A stretch of 18,387 bases of DNA, taken from assembly GCA_949290725.1 (NCBI GenBank), contig CASEST010000025.1, positions 1 through 18,387 on the forward strand. Direction: 5' to 3'. This DNA is from an uncultured bacterium (GTDB taxonomy: Bacteria; Bacillota_I; Bacilli_A; RFN20; CAG-826). Below the pieces are notes generated by a model. That model made no database searches. It saw nothing but the letters and a program-made list of their open reading frames with translations, and was not told the origin of the DNA. Both the position numbers and the translations under genes were made by a program. Below, one piece after another: positions 5,366 through 13,877 of this stretch (within the stretch, counting starts at the first letter, position 1; each line of letters begins with the position of its first letter).

Positions 5366-8026
5366 CTATTTATTTTTTTCTCTTTCAAGTTTAATTTCAG
5401 CTTGAGCAGCTGCTAATCTTGCGATTGGGACTCTGAATGGAGAACATGAAACGTAGTCTAATCCAACTCTATTAAAGAATTCGATTGAACGTGGATCACC
5501 ACCATGTTCACCACAAACTCCACAGAGTAATCTTTCATTAACTTCTTTACCATCTTTTACAGCCATCTTAATGAGTTTGCCAACTCCTTTTTGGTCAACT
5601 GTTTGGAATGGATCAAATTCAAAGATCTTATTGTTGTAATAATCTGGTAAGAATTTTGTAGCGTCATCTCTTGAGAAGCCGAATGTCATTTGAGTCAAGT
5701 CGTTAGTACCGAATGAATAGAATTCAGCTTCAGTTGCAATTTCTCCAGAAAGGAGAGCAGCACGTGGAATTTCAATCATTGTACCGACATGGTATTTCAT
5801 AGTGAAATTATTTTCAGCTAAGACTTTATCACATTCATCAGTAATAACTTTCTTAACGAATTTAAATTCCTTAACGTCTAAGGTTAATGGAATCATAATT
5901 TCAGGTTGAATTTCACGGTTTAATTCTTTGCTTGCTTTAATTGCAGCTTCAATGATAGCTCTTGCTTGCATTCTACCAATTTCTGGATAGGAGACGTCTA
6001 AACGGCATCCTCTATGACCCATCATTGGGTTGAATTCATGTAAGTAAGCAATTCTATCTTTAATTTCTTGAACTGTTTTTCCAGTTGCTTTTGCAAGTTC
6101 TTCAATTTTATCTTCTTCTTGTGGTAAGAATTCGTGAAGAGGTGGATCTAATAAACGGATATTAACGTTGATTTCTTTAAGATCTTTCATGGACATATAT
6201 AATCCATAGAAGTCTTCTCTTTGATATGGAAGAAGTTCAGCTAAAGCTGCTTCTCTTTCAGCAGTTGTATCAGAGAGAATCATTTTTCTCATATGGAAGA
6301 TTCTATCTTTATTAAAGAACATATGTTCAGTTCTACATAAACCGATACCTTCAGCACCGAATTTAGCAGCTTGTAATGCATCACGTGGTGTATCAGCATT
6401 TGTTCTAATTGATAATCTCTTATATTTGTCAGCTAAAGCCATTAATCTACCGAAATTACCTGTAGAAGTATCAGCTTCGACGAGTTTTAATGCACCATCA
6501 TAAACATCACCGGTAGAGCCGTTTAAAGAAATTGTATCGTTTTCAGTGTAGACTTTACCGTTAATTGTTAATGTTTTATTTTCTTCATCGACGATAGCAG
6601 CACTACAACCAGTGATACAGCATTTACCCATACCTCTAGCAACGACAGCAGCGTGAGAAGTCATACCGCCTCTCATTGTTAAGATACCTTCAGCAGCAAC
6701 CATACCTTCGATGTCTTCTGGGGAAGTTTCTGCTCTAACTAAAACAACTTTTTCACCATTAACATGTCTCTTTTCAGCATCTTTTGCATCAAATGCTAAT
6801 TTACCGACACCAGCACCTGGTGAAGCTGGGTTACCAGTTGCAACAGGAGTATGTGATTTTAAATCAGTTGTATCAAATGTTGGGTGTAATAAAGAATCTA
6901 ATAATTGTGGTTCTACTCTTAAAACAGCTTCGCTTTCGTCGATAACACCTTCATCTAAGAGGTCAAAAGCGATTTGTAAAGAAGCTTGAGCTGTTCTTTT
7001 ACCATTTCTTGTTTGTAAGAAATAGAGCTTGCCATCTTCAACGGTGTATTCCATATCTTGCATATCTTTATAATGTGCTTCCATTGAAGTGATTGTTTTA
7101 ACGAATTGATCGTAAACATCAGGCATTCTCTTTTTTAATTCATCAATGTGTAATGGAGTTCTGATACCTGCGACGACGTCTTCACCTTGAGCAACTGGTA
7201 AGTATTCAGCATAAATTTGTTTTTTACCAGTAGAAGGATCTCTTGAGAAAGCGACACCAGTACCTGAATTTTCGTTTAAATTACCGAAAACCATTGATTG
7301 AACGTTAACAGCAGTACCCCATTCATATGGAATACCATTCATTTTTCTATAAACGTTAGCTCTTGGGTTATCCCATGATCTAAAGACTGCTTCAACAGCT
7401 TCATGTAATTGAACATATGGATCACTTGGGAAGTCTTCGTTGAATGTTTTTTTATAATATTCTTTATAAGTTTTAACTAATTCTTTTAATTGTTCAGCAG
7501 TAACTTCACTATCTAGTTTATATCCATTCTTTTCTTTGATTTCTTCTAACATTTTATCCATGTCGGTTCTTGGCCAACCTTTTGCAATGTTAGTGAACAT
7601 TAAAATAAATCTACGATAGGAGTCATAAGCGAATCTTTCGTTTCCGCTTGCTTTTGCGAGTTCTTCAACAGAAGTATCATTTAAACCTAAATTTAAGATG
7701 GTATCCATCATACCTGGCATTGAAACTCTTGCACCACTACGAACAGAAACTAATAATGGAACTTTGCTTGCATCAACACCACCGAATGATTTTCCGGTTT
7801 GTTTTTCAACTTCTTTAATACCTTCATCGACTTGAGCGATTAAATAGTCAGGCATTTTGCCTTCATTTTCGTGATAAAGTGTACAAGCTTCAGTAGTAAC
7901 GGTAAATCCTGGAGGGATTGGGACGCCAATAGAGGTCATTTCAGCAAGACCTGCGCCTTTTCCACCTAAAATTTCTTTACCTAAGCCATGTGCATCTTTG
8001 AAAAGGTAAACATATTGTTTTGCCAT
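5366..8026 (-). CDS. ppdK: Pyruvate, phosphate dikinase
   Basis: Cytoplasmic enzyme that interconverts pyruvate + ATP + Pi and phosphoenolpyruvate + AMP + PPi; in fermentative bacteria it can run as a PPi-dependent glycolytic step or for gluconeogenesis. The protein has 886 residues, close to the well-studied Clostridium symbiosum enzyme (874). Seen: ATP-grasp domain with GGKGAGLAEM (21-30), SGARVSMPGMMDT (97-109) and FLQTRNGKRT (336-345); swivelling phospho-His domain with GGMTSHAAVVARG, catalytic H457 and the neighbouring Thr455; PEP/pyruvate TIM barrel with EGIGLCRTEHMFF (559-571), GTNDLTQM (773-780) and CGVCGEHGGDP with Cys835 as the likely acid/base Cys. AGGAGG (8039-8044) fixes the start. 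By eye the gene is clearly less AT-rich than its neighbours, which suggests strong codon selection and high expression. It is monocistronic. Confidence 0.97.
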   Translation of the reverse strand: MAKQYVYLFKDAHGLGKEILGGKGAGLAEMTSIGVPIPPGFTVTTEACTLYHENEGKMPDYLIAQVDEGIKEVEKQTGKSFGGVDASKVPLLVSVRSGARVSMPGMMDTILNLGLNDTSVEELAKASGNERFAYDSYRRFILMFTNIAKGWPRTDMDKMLEEIKEKNGYKLDSEVTAEQLKELVKTYKEYYKKTFNEDFPSDPYVQLHEAVEAVFRSWDNPRANVYRKMNGIPYEWGTAVNVQSMVFGNLNENSGTGVAFSRDPSTGKKQIYAEYLPVAQGEDVVAGIRTPLHIDELKKRMPDVYDQFVKTITSMEAHYKDMQDMEYTVEDGKLYFLQTRNGKRTAQASLQIAFDLLDEGVIDESEAVLRVEPQLLDSLLHPTFDTTDLKSHTPVATGNPASPGAGVGKLAFDAKDAEKRHVNGEKVVLVRAETSPEDIEGMVAAEGILTMRGGMTSHAAVVARGMGKCCITGCSAAIVDEENKTLTINGKVYTENDTISLNGSTGDVYDGALKLVEADTSTGNFGRLMALADKYKRLSIRTNADTPRDALQAAKFGAEGIGLCRTEHMFFNKDRIFHMRKMILSDTTAEREAALAELLPYQREDFYGLYMSMKDLKEINVNIRLLDPPLHEFLPQEEDKIEELAKATGKTVQEIKDRIAYLHEFNPMMGHRGCRLDVSYPEIGRMQARAIIEAAIKASKELNREIQPEIMIPLTLDVKEFKFVKKVITDECDKVLAENNFTMKYHVGTMIEIPRAALLSGEIATEAEFYSFGTNDLTQMTFGFSRDDATKFLPDYYNNKIFEFDPFQTVDQKGVGKLIKMAVKDGKEVNERLLCGVCGEHGGDPRSIEFFNRVGLDYVSCSPFRVPIARLAAAQAEIKLEREKNK

Positions 8027-8038
8027 TTTTTTATATTT

Positions 8039-8044
8039 CCTCCT
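8039..8044 (-). promoter_or_regulatory. Ribosome binding site of ppdK
   Basis: AGGAGG on the minus strand, 12 nt before the ATG (8024-8026). The full anti-Shine-Dalgarno match contrasts with the absence of any such site before the divergent sugar kinase gene. The spacing is a little long. Confidence 0.8.
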
Positions 8045-8077
8045 AAAAAATGTTTGGTCAGTAAACCTTACGTGATA

Positions 8078-8086
8078 AGTATATCA
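8078..8086 (-). promoter_or_regulatory. Extended -10 promoter of ppdK
   Basis: On the minus strand TGATATACT: a TATACT -10 hexamer (8078-8083) with the extended TG dinucleotide one base upstream (8085-8086). No good -35 hexamer lies 16-18 nt upstream, as expected for extended -10 promoters. This predicts a leader of about 45 nt carrying the AGGAGG site. Confidence 0.5.
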
Positions 8087-8125
8087 TTTTATTCATTTGA
8101 TATAAATATCAAAAGGTAGTTAAAA

Positions 8126-8143
8126 TTTCTAAATTTTTAGAAA
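8126..8143. repeat. Inverted repeat between ppdK and the sugar kinase gene
   Basis: TTTCTAAA-TT-TTTAGAAA, two 8-bp arms with a 2-bp centre, in the divergent 229-nt intergenic region (8027-8255). It lies upstream of both promoters and could be an operator for either gene; no regulator consensus recognised. The rest of this intergenic region is AT-rich with no open frame of note. Confidence 0.35.
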
Positions 8144-8242
8144 CTATTTATAAATATATATGTTATTTTTTAGAATTTCAAATTATGTATTTTTTGATTT
8201 TTTTAACCATAAGAAAAAGTTTCAATAAAAGTATAAAGAATA

Positions 8243-8248
8243 TATAAT
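8243..8248 (+). promoter_or_regulatory. Candidate -10 box (TATAAT) of the sugar kinase gene, leaderless
   Basis: Perfect TATAAT ending 7 nt before the ATG at 8256, with no ribosome binding site between. TTTCAA at 8220-8225 is a weak -35 candidate at 17-nt spacing. It predicts a transcript starting at or within a base or two of the start codon. Confidence 0.45.
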
Positions 8249-8255
8249 TATTTGC

Positions 8256-9818
8256 ATGAGTTGTGTTTTAAGTATCGATTATGGAACTCAGTCGGTTAGA
8301 GTTTCTATTATAAATGATAAAGGTGAATTTTTGGCTTTCGAACAAGAAAGATATAATCCTCCATATTTTTCAATTAAACCCGGATATTGCGAACAAAATG
8401 CCGATTTTTATTTTGATTGTATGGTTAAAGCCGCAAAAAGATTAACAAAAAATAATAAAAAATTAATTTTAGAATGTAAGTCAATTTCTTCAACTTGTTT
8501 CCGTGATAGTGTTGTAATTTTAGATAAAGATTATAAACCAATACGCCCTGCAATTATTTGGTTAGATCAAAGACAAGCAAAATTAGAAAAGAAAATTCCG
8601 CTTGTTTATAGCGCTATGTTTTATCTTGTGGGAATGAGTGAAACAGTTCGCTTGAATAGGAAAAGGACACCTGCTCTTTGGCTTCAAGAGAATGAAAAAG
8701 AAAATTGGGCTAAAACTCGCTACTATGCCCCTTTGAATAGCTATTTAAATTATCGTTTAATAAACGTCTTAGGTGATAGTGCTTCAAATATGATCGGTCA
8801 TTATCCAATTTCATTTAAAAAAGGCAAAGTTTATTCGAAAAATGCTTTAAAAGGCTGCATATATGGAGTCGACCCATATATGATTCCTAAAATTTATGAA
8901 GCTGGAGAAGTAATTGGTGAAATTAGTGAAGAGTGCGCTAAATTAACTGGATTTCCTGCTGGGTTGGAATATATTGGAACTGGTAATGATAAAAGTTGTG
9001 AGGCTTTAGGGGCTGGGGCAATTGATGAAAATGTTGCTCATGCTTCTTTTGGCACATCTTGTTCTATAGCGATGACAAGAAAAAAATATTTTGAACCAAT
9101 TCATTTTTTACCTTCCTATTTAACTGCTTATAAAGGTTTTTATAGTGGGGAAGTTCAAGTTTATCGTGGATGTTGGATGTTAACTTGGTTTTCTAAAGAA
9201 TTTGCTAAAGAGGCTTTAGATATTGCTACGATTGAACATATTGTTCCTGAAGAATTTTTAAATAAAAAGATTATGGATATACCTCCAGGTAGCAATGGTT
9301 TAATCGTTCAACCATATTGGGGACCACAATTAGATAAACCACTTGGTAAAGGGTCAATTATTGGTTTTTATGATGTTCATAGCAAATATCATGTATATCG
9401 TGCGATTATTGAAGGCTTGGGTTATGCTTTAAAAGAAGGATTAATTTCTATTCAAAGAAGAAGTCACCAGAAATGTAAATATATCACTATATCTGGTGGT
9501 GGTTCTAAATCTGATGCTATTTGTCAAATTATTGCCGACATTTTTAATTTACCTGTTTATAAACCATTAAATTACGAATCATCTTCTTTAGGCTGTGCTA
9601 TGTCACAATTTGTTTCTTTAAAAGTTTTTAAAGATATTAAAGAAGCTAAAGAAGCGATGGTAAAATACGAAGAAATATTTTATCCAAATAAGGATGCAGC
9701 GGAAAAATATAAATATCTTTATAATAAAGTTTATTCAACTATTTATCCTAAACTTAAAAGAACATATAGTTCTTTAAGTGAATATTTATATGAAAATAAC
9801 GAAGGAATAATTAAGTAA
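8256..9818 (+). CDS. FGGY-family carbohydrate kinase, substrate unknown
   Basis: ATP-dependent sugar or polyol kinase of the ribulokinase/xylulokinase/glycerol kinase superfamily, 520 residues. Seen: N-terminal phosphate-binding loop SIDYGTQSVR (6-15); IIWLDQRQ (100-107) carrying the Trp-Asp-x-Arg pattern of the family; GTGNDKSCEALG (241-252), in which Asp245 is placed as the catalytic base; the adenosine-site GTS (266-268); and the C-terminal FGGY signature region TISGGGSKSD (411-420). Overall it most resembles xylulokinase-like members (COG1070 type), but no isomerase, aldolase or sugar transporter lies beside it to identify the substrate, so I give no symbol. ATG 8256 is preceded by TATAAT rather than a ribosome binding site. 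It is monocistronic and ends in a perfect hairpin shared with the convergent exporter operon. Confidence 0.88.
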   Translation: MSCVLSIDYGTQSVRVSIINDKGEFLAFEQERYNPPYFSIKPGYCEQNADFYFDCMVKAAKRLTKNNKKLILECKSISSTCFRDSVVILDKDYKPIRPAIIWLDQRQAKLEKKIPLVYSAMFYLVGMSETVRLNRKRTPALWLQENEKENWAKTRYYAPLNSYLNYRLINVLGDSASNMIGHYPISFKKGKVYSKNALKGCIYGVDPYMIPKIYEAGEVIGEISEECAKLTGFPAGLEYIGTGNDKSCEALGAGAIDENVAHASFGTSCSIAMTRKKYFEPIHFLPSYLTAYKGFYSGEVQVYRGCWMLTWFSKEFAKEALDIATIEHIVPEEFLNKKIMDIPPGSNGLIVQPYWGPQLDKPLGKGSIIGFYDVHSKYHVYRAIIEGLGYALKEGLISIQRRSHQKCKYITISGGGSKSDAICQIIADIFNLPVYKPLNYESSSLGCAMSQFVSLKVFKDIKEAKEAMVKYEEIFYPNKDAAEKYKYLYNKVYSTIYPKLKRTYSSLSEYLYENNEGIIK

Positions 9819-9850
9819 AAAAATTGTTAGAGATTACTCTAACAATTTTT
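9819..9850. terminator. Bidirectional terminator between sugar kinase and exporter operon
   Basis: Perfect 14-bp stem AAAAATTGTTAGAG / CTCTAACAATTTTT (9819-9832 with 9837-9850) with loop ATTA. It begins on the base after the sugar kinase stop and ends 3 nt before the stop of the convergent ABC gene. A residues on the left and T residues on the right serve both directions. Confidence 0.85.
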
Positions 9851-9853
9851 AAA

Positions 9854-11680
9854 TTAACTTTCTAAAATCGAATTTTCCGATTTAGCCATTGGGTTATTTC
9901 CAGCAAATTGAGAATTATATAATTCAGCATAGAAACCTTTTTTAGCTAATAATTCTTGATGATTGCCAGTCTCGACAATATGTCCTTTTTTCATGACTAT
10001 AATTGTTTTAGCATTTTTAATAGTTGATAAACGGTGAGCGATAACAAACGATGTTCTATTTTTCATAATATGGTCGAGCGCATCTTGAATTTGTTGCTCG
10101 GTTCTAGTATCAACTGAAGAGGTAGCCTCATCTAAAATTAAAATTTTTGGTTTTGAAATAATGGCTCTAGCAATAGTTAATAATTGTCTTTGACCTTGAG
10201 AAATATTATTTCCATCTTCATTTAACATAAAGTTATAGCCATCTGGTAGAGTCTCAATAAAGTGGTGTACATGAGCTTCTTTACAAGCTGAAATAATTTC
10301 TTCATCAGTTGCATTTTGATTTCCGTATAATAAATTTTCGCGAATAGTTCCTTTAAATAGCCATGTATCTTGCAAAACCATTCCAATCGACCCTCTTAAA
10401 GTGTTTCTAGCATATTGATTAGTAGGAATTCCATCAAGTTTAATAACTCCTTTATTGATATCATAGAAACGCATAATTAGGTTAACCAATGTTGTTTTTC
10501 CAGCGCCTGTTGGTCCTACAATCGCAACCATATCGCCCTTATTTACATGAAGATTCATATCCTCAATTAAAGGTTTATCTTCTGAATAAGCAAAGTAAAC
10601 ATTTTCAAAATCAAATTTTCCTTGGATTTTTTCTTCATCCTTAATAGCATCAGCTAAATCTTTAACTTCCTCTTTTTCATCTAATAATGAATAAATTCTT
10701 TCTCCAGAAGCAACAACTGTTTGAATAACGTTGAATATTTGACCGATTTGTTGAATAGGTCTTGTGAATAAATTTAAGTAAGTAAAGAAAGTAATCATTG
10801 TCGCAGCATCAGCAACAATTCCACCAACGACTGCAATTCCAACATAACATAAATTATTTACAAAGTAGGTTGTAGGGAAAATTAATCCTGATAAAAATTG
10901 AGAAAAGCGATCGGTAATTTCCATTCTTTTATTTGTTTTTTCAAAGGAATTTTCAACATCTTCCTCCTTATTAAATAATTTAATAATTTTATAACCAGCA
11001 TAGGTTTCTTCAATTTTTCCATTTAATTCACCTAAATCCTTACGATATTTAACGAATTGTTTACCAGAAAATCTAGAGATAAAAATAACAAAGAAAAATG
11101 ATAATGGAAGTGAGGCTAAAGCGACTAAAGCAACTCGCCAATCTAAAATGAACATTGCAATAATCGAACCAAAGAATAAAGTTATTCCAGTAAAAGTTTG
11201 GGTAATAATCGATTGAAGATTCCTTGCAATATTATCAACATCATTAGTTCCGATTGATAAAGTATCTCCATATGGAACTCGATCAAAATATGATAGAGGC
11301 AATGAATTTAATTTATCTTGAACTCTTTTTCTCATTTCATATGAATACATTGAAGAAATTGCTACTGCAGCAAATTCGCTAGCCCATAAAAGTATAGCTG
11401 CTAATGCATATAAAATAAGGATTGTTCCAAATTTTTGGAGAAATAATGGCCAATTTATTGAAATTGTTGTAGTTTCTAGTATTAACATTTCTCCTAATGT
11501 TTCTTGAGACAAGATATCTTTTAATAAACTAGGAGTAAAAACTGAAAGAATAGCACTTGCGATAGCAAGTATGACGATAACTAATATTAGCCATTTTTGT
11601 TTTCTAAAATCATAAATCATTCTTTTTGCTGTTTTAGCAAAGTTTTGTGGTTTTTCGCCACTTGTACGACCTCTTGGCAT
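9854..11680 (-). CDS. ABC exporter half-transporter, catalytically canonical subunit
   Basis: Type IV (ABCB-like) exporter half, 608 residues: six membrane helices (about 29-49, 84-109, 160-182, 184-204, 265-289, 293-310), then an ATP-binding domain with Walker A GPTGAGKTT (389-397, K395), Q-loop Q437, signature ISQGQ (493-497), Walker B ILILDE (D517, catalytic E518) and switch His H549. Walker A, Walker B and the His are intact while the signature is not LSGGQ, so in a dimer with the upstream gene product this subunit supplies the ATP-hydrolysing half-site. It is the second half-transporter of a TetR-controlled operon; its ATG overlaps the upstream stop (TAATG) and its ribosome binding site AAGGAGG (11690-11696) is encoded by the partner's last codons. 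The family resembles LmrCD/BmrCD-type multidrug exporters; the substrate is not known. Confidence 0.93.
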   Translation of the reverse strand: MPRGRTSGEKPQNFAKTAKRMIYDFRKQKWLILVIVILAIASAILSVFTPSLLKDILSQETLGEMLILETTTISINWPLFLQKFGTILILYALAAILLWASEFAAVAISSMYSYEMRKRVQDKLNSLPLSYFDRVPYGDTLSIGTNDVDNIARNLQSIITQTFTGITLFFGSIIAMFILDWRVALVALASLPLSFFFVIFISRFSGKQFVKYRKDLGELNGKIEETYAGYKIIKLFNKEEDVENSFEKTNKRMEITDRFSQFLSGLIFPTTYFVNNLCYVGIAVVGGIVADAATMITFFTYLNLFTRPIQQIGQIFNVIQTVVASGERIYSLLDEKEEVKDLADAIKDEEKIQGKFDFENVYFAYSEDKPLIEDMNLHVNKGDMVAIVGPTGAGKTTLVNLIMRFYDINKGVIKLDGIPTNQYARNTLRGSIGMVLQDTWLFKGTIRENLLYGNQNATDEEIISACKEAHVHHFIETLPDGYNFMLNEDGNNISQGQRQLLTIARAIISKPKILILDEATSSVDTRTEQQIQDALDHIMKNRTSFVIAHRLSTIKNAKTIIVMKKGHIVETGNHQELLAKKGFYAELYNSQFAGNNPMAKSENSILES

Positions 11681-13872
11681 TAATTATTACCTCCTTCGCT
11701 AATAGCTTGTTTTGAAAGTTGGATAGTTTTTTCTACCTCTTCTGGATCAAGTTGTGATTTAACAATGTCTTGATATACACTGCAAGTTTTAAGTAATTCA
11801 GAATGTTTACCTTGGCCTACACATTTTCCTTCATGTAAAACAATAATGTTATCAGCATCTAAAATTGAAGAGACCCTTTGAGCAACAACGATAACAGAGG
11901 CATCTTTTGTTACTTTTTTAAGCTCTGCTCTTAACATCGCGTCAGTTTTAAAATCTAGTGCTGAGAAAGAATCATCGAATACATAAATTTCTGGTTTTCT
12001 TACTAAACATCTTGCGATTGATAATCTTTGTTTTTGACCGCCAGAGAAGTTTTTTCCACCTTGAGAAACAAATGTATTTAAACCATCTGGGAGTTTAGAA
12101 ACAAAATGAGCTGATTGAGAAACTCTTAAAGCTTCCATTATTTCTTCATCGCTAGCATCTTTTTTCCCATACTGAATGTTATCTTTTATTGTTCCTGTAA
12201 ATAAAACAGCTGTTTGAGGAACAAAACCTATATGATTTCTTAAAACTTTTTGAGGAAGTTTTTTGATATTTACTCCGTCAAAGATAATTTCACCATCGCT
12301 AACATCATAGAAACGTGGAATTAAATTTACTAAAGTTGATTTGCCCGAACCAGTTGAACCAATAATAGCAGTTGTTGTTCCAGGAGCGGTTTTAAAAGAT
12401 ATATTTTGGATTGTTGGAGTGTTTGCATCTGGATATTGGAAAGTGACATCTTTAAATTCTATCTCCCCATGTTTTGGTAAAAGATGGTAATTTCTTTCAA
12501 CAACATCAATATAATCATCTTTTTTATCATCTTTAACTTTGGATAAATAAGCTTCTCTATTTTTTCTAATAGCGATGTATTCTTCAAAATCTTTAAATTG
12601 AGGATCATTCTTTTTTTCTTCCTCACTCATCTTTGAATATTTTTCTTTTAATAAAGAATAAGAAAATATTTTGCCATCATGCGTTGCTTTATAATTTTCT
12701 TTAAAGCGGTGCTCAAGTCTTTGTAAATGCAATTCATATTGTTCGATGGCGAATTTTCTTGCTTCGGAATCGTCAATATCAGTTTTTGTTTGTAAAACTT
12801 CATAAACTCTTTTATAAGATGCGCTTGCTTGAGGAATCATAATAATAATCATCGCAAACATTAAGAAAGAGTTCATAATTGTCATCGAGTATTGAGCGAC
12901 AACAGAAATAGTTGTTATTTGTTCCCCAGCAACAATTAAAAGTTCACTTGGAGTATTAACATTGATTTCAGTTAATAAATAAAAACCTAATGCATAAATT
13001 CCAATGAATGCAAAATTAAAAATAATATTAATTACTGGGTTAGCAAAGGACATAATACGTCCAGATTTTTGTTGAATTTTCTTTAAATTGTTATTAACTT
13101 TGTCAAATTTAACGTTTTCTGTTTCTTGTTGATCATAAGCTCTAATAACACGAATACCAGTTAAATTTTCTCTTAAAACAACGGTAACATCATCAATTTT
13201 TTGTTGCATCAATCTAAATAAAGGCATAACAAAGAAAAACATTAATCCCATAATTACTACAATTAAAGGAAGTGCAACAACCAAAATTAAAGATAGTGTT
13301 GGTCCAGGAGAGGACAAGTTTAATGTTTTTATAATTGCTATAATCATGAAAGTAGGCGACATTACCATCATTCTAATAGCCATAATTACATAGTTTTTTA
13401 TTTGTTCAATATCATTAGTCGTTCTAGTGATTAAAGTTGCGGTGCCGAAGCGATTATAATCAGATAAAGAAAGAGTGTTTACTTTAGCATATATTTCTTT
13501 TCTTAATTCTTTACCAACAAAAGCGCCAACACTTGAAGCGCTATAAAATTGAATAAATGCACAACATAAAATAATGCAGCAAACTAAAATCATCCATCCG
13601 CCTTGGGTTAAAATTGCTGAAATTAATTCACCTTGATCCATGAAATGATCGATTATTAACACTTGTTGGGTAAGAGGATTTATCAATTCGATAATTGATG
13701 AAGTTGGTGAACCTGCTGGAAAAGCAGCGCTTGCCTTATAATTTATAAGAGTTTGAATATTTCCCATAAATTCAGGCAAATTTAATTGAAACCAACATTG
13801 GAAAATGATGGCTACTGCTGCAAGTATAATAAAGTACCATCTTTTTCCTAGTATTTTGAATAACTTAACCAT
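11680..13872 (-). CDS. ABC exporter half-transporter, degenerate-site subunit with linker insertion
   Basis: Partner of the downstream half-transporter, 730 residues, long for the family (about 570-670). Membrane helices at about 12-29, 92-112, 163-187, 192-216, 277-300 and 322-346, with a long outside loop after helix 1 (30-90). ATP-binding domain: Walker A GSTGSGKST (505-513), Q553, canonical signature FSGGQ (609-613), but Walker B is VFDDS with Asp634 where the catalytic Glu belongs, and the switch His is Gln (AQR, Q665). So its own ATP site is degenerate, and its good signature completes the partner's site, the classic asymmetry of heterodimeric exporters. About 90-100 charged residues (roughly 366-467, rich in Lys, Glu, Asp) are inserted between the last helix and the ATP-binding domain. 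It follows the TetR gene by 5 nt, with AAGGA as ribosome binding site. Confidence 0.92.
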   Translation of the reverse strand: MVKLFKILGKRWYFIILAAVAIIFQCWFQLNLPEFMGNIQTLINYKASAAFPAGSPTSSIIELINPLTQQVLIIDHFMDQGELISAILTQGGWMILVCCIILCCAFIQFYSASSVGAFVGKELRKEIYAKVNTLSLSDYNRFGTATLITRTTNDIEQIKNYVIMAIRMMVMSPTFMIIAIIKTLNLSSPGPTLSLILVVALPLIVVIMGLMFFFVMPLFRLMQQKIDDVTVVLRENLTGIRVIRAYDQQETENVKFDKVNNNLKKIQQKSGRIMSFANPVINIIFNFAFIGIYALGFYLLTEINVNTPSELLIVAGEQITTISVVAQYSMTIMNSFLMFAMIIIMIPQASASYKRVYEVLQTKTDIDDSEARKFAIEQYELHLQRLEHRFKENYKATHDGKIFSYSLLKEKYSKMSEEEKKNDPQFKDFEEYIAIRKNREAYLSKVKDDKKDDYIDVVERNYHLLPKHGEIEFKDVTFQYPDANTPTIQNISFKTAPGTTTAIIGSTGSGKSTLVNLIPRFYDVSDGEIIFDGVNIKKLPQKVLRNHIGFVPQTAVLFTGTIKDNIQYGKKDASDEEIMEALRVSQSAHFVSKLPDGLNTFVSQGGKNFSGGQKQRLSIARCLVRKPEIYVFDDSFSALDFKTDAMLRAELKKVTKDASVIVVAQRVSSILDADNIIVLHEGKCVGQGKHSELLKTCSVYQDIVKSQLDPEEVEKTIQLSKQAISEGGNN

Positions 13873-13877
13873 AATTT

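Noticed and set aside
6711..6989. 92-codon + strand open frame inside ppdK
   Set aside because: Antisense to a fully conserved gene, no ribosome binding site, low-complexity Ser/Thr/Ala composition that mirrors ppdK codons.
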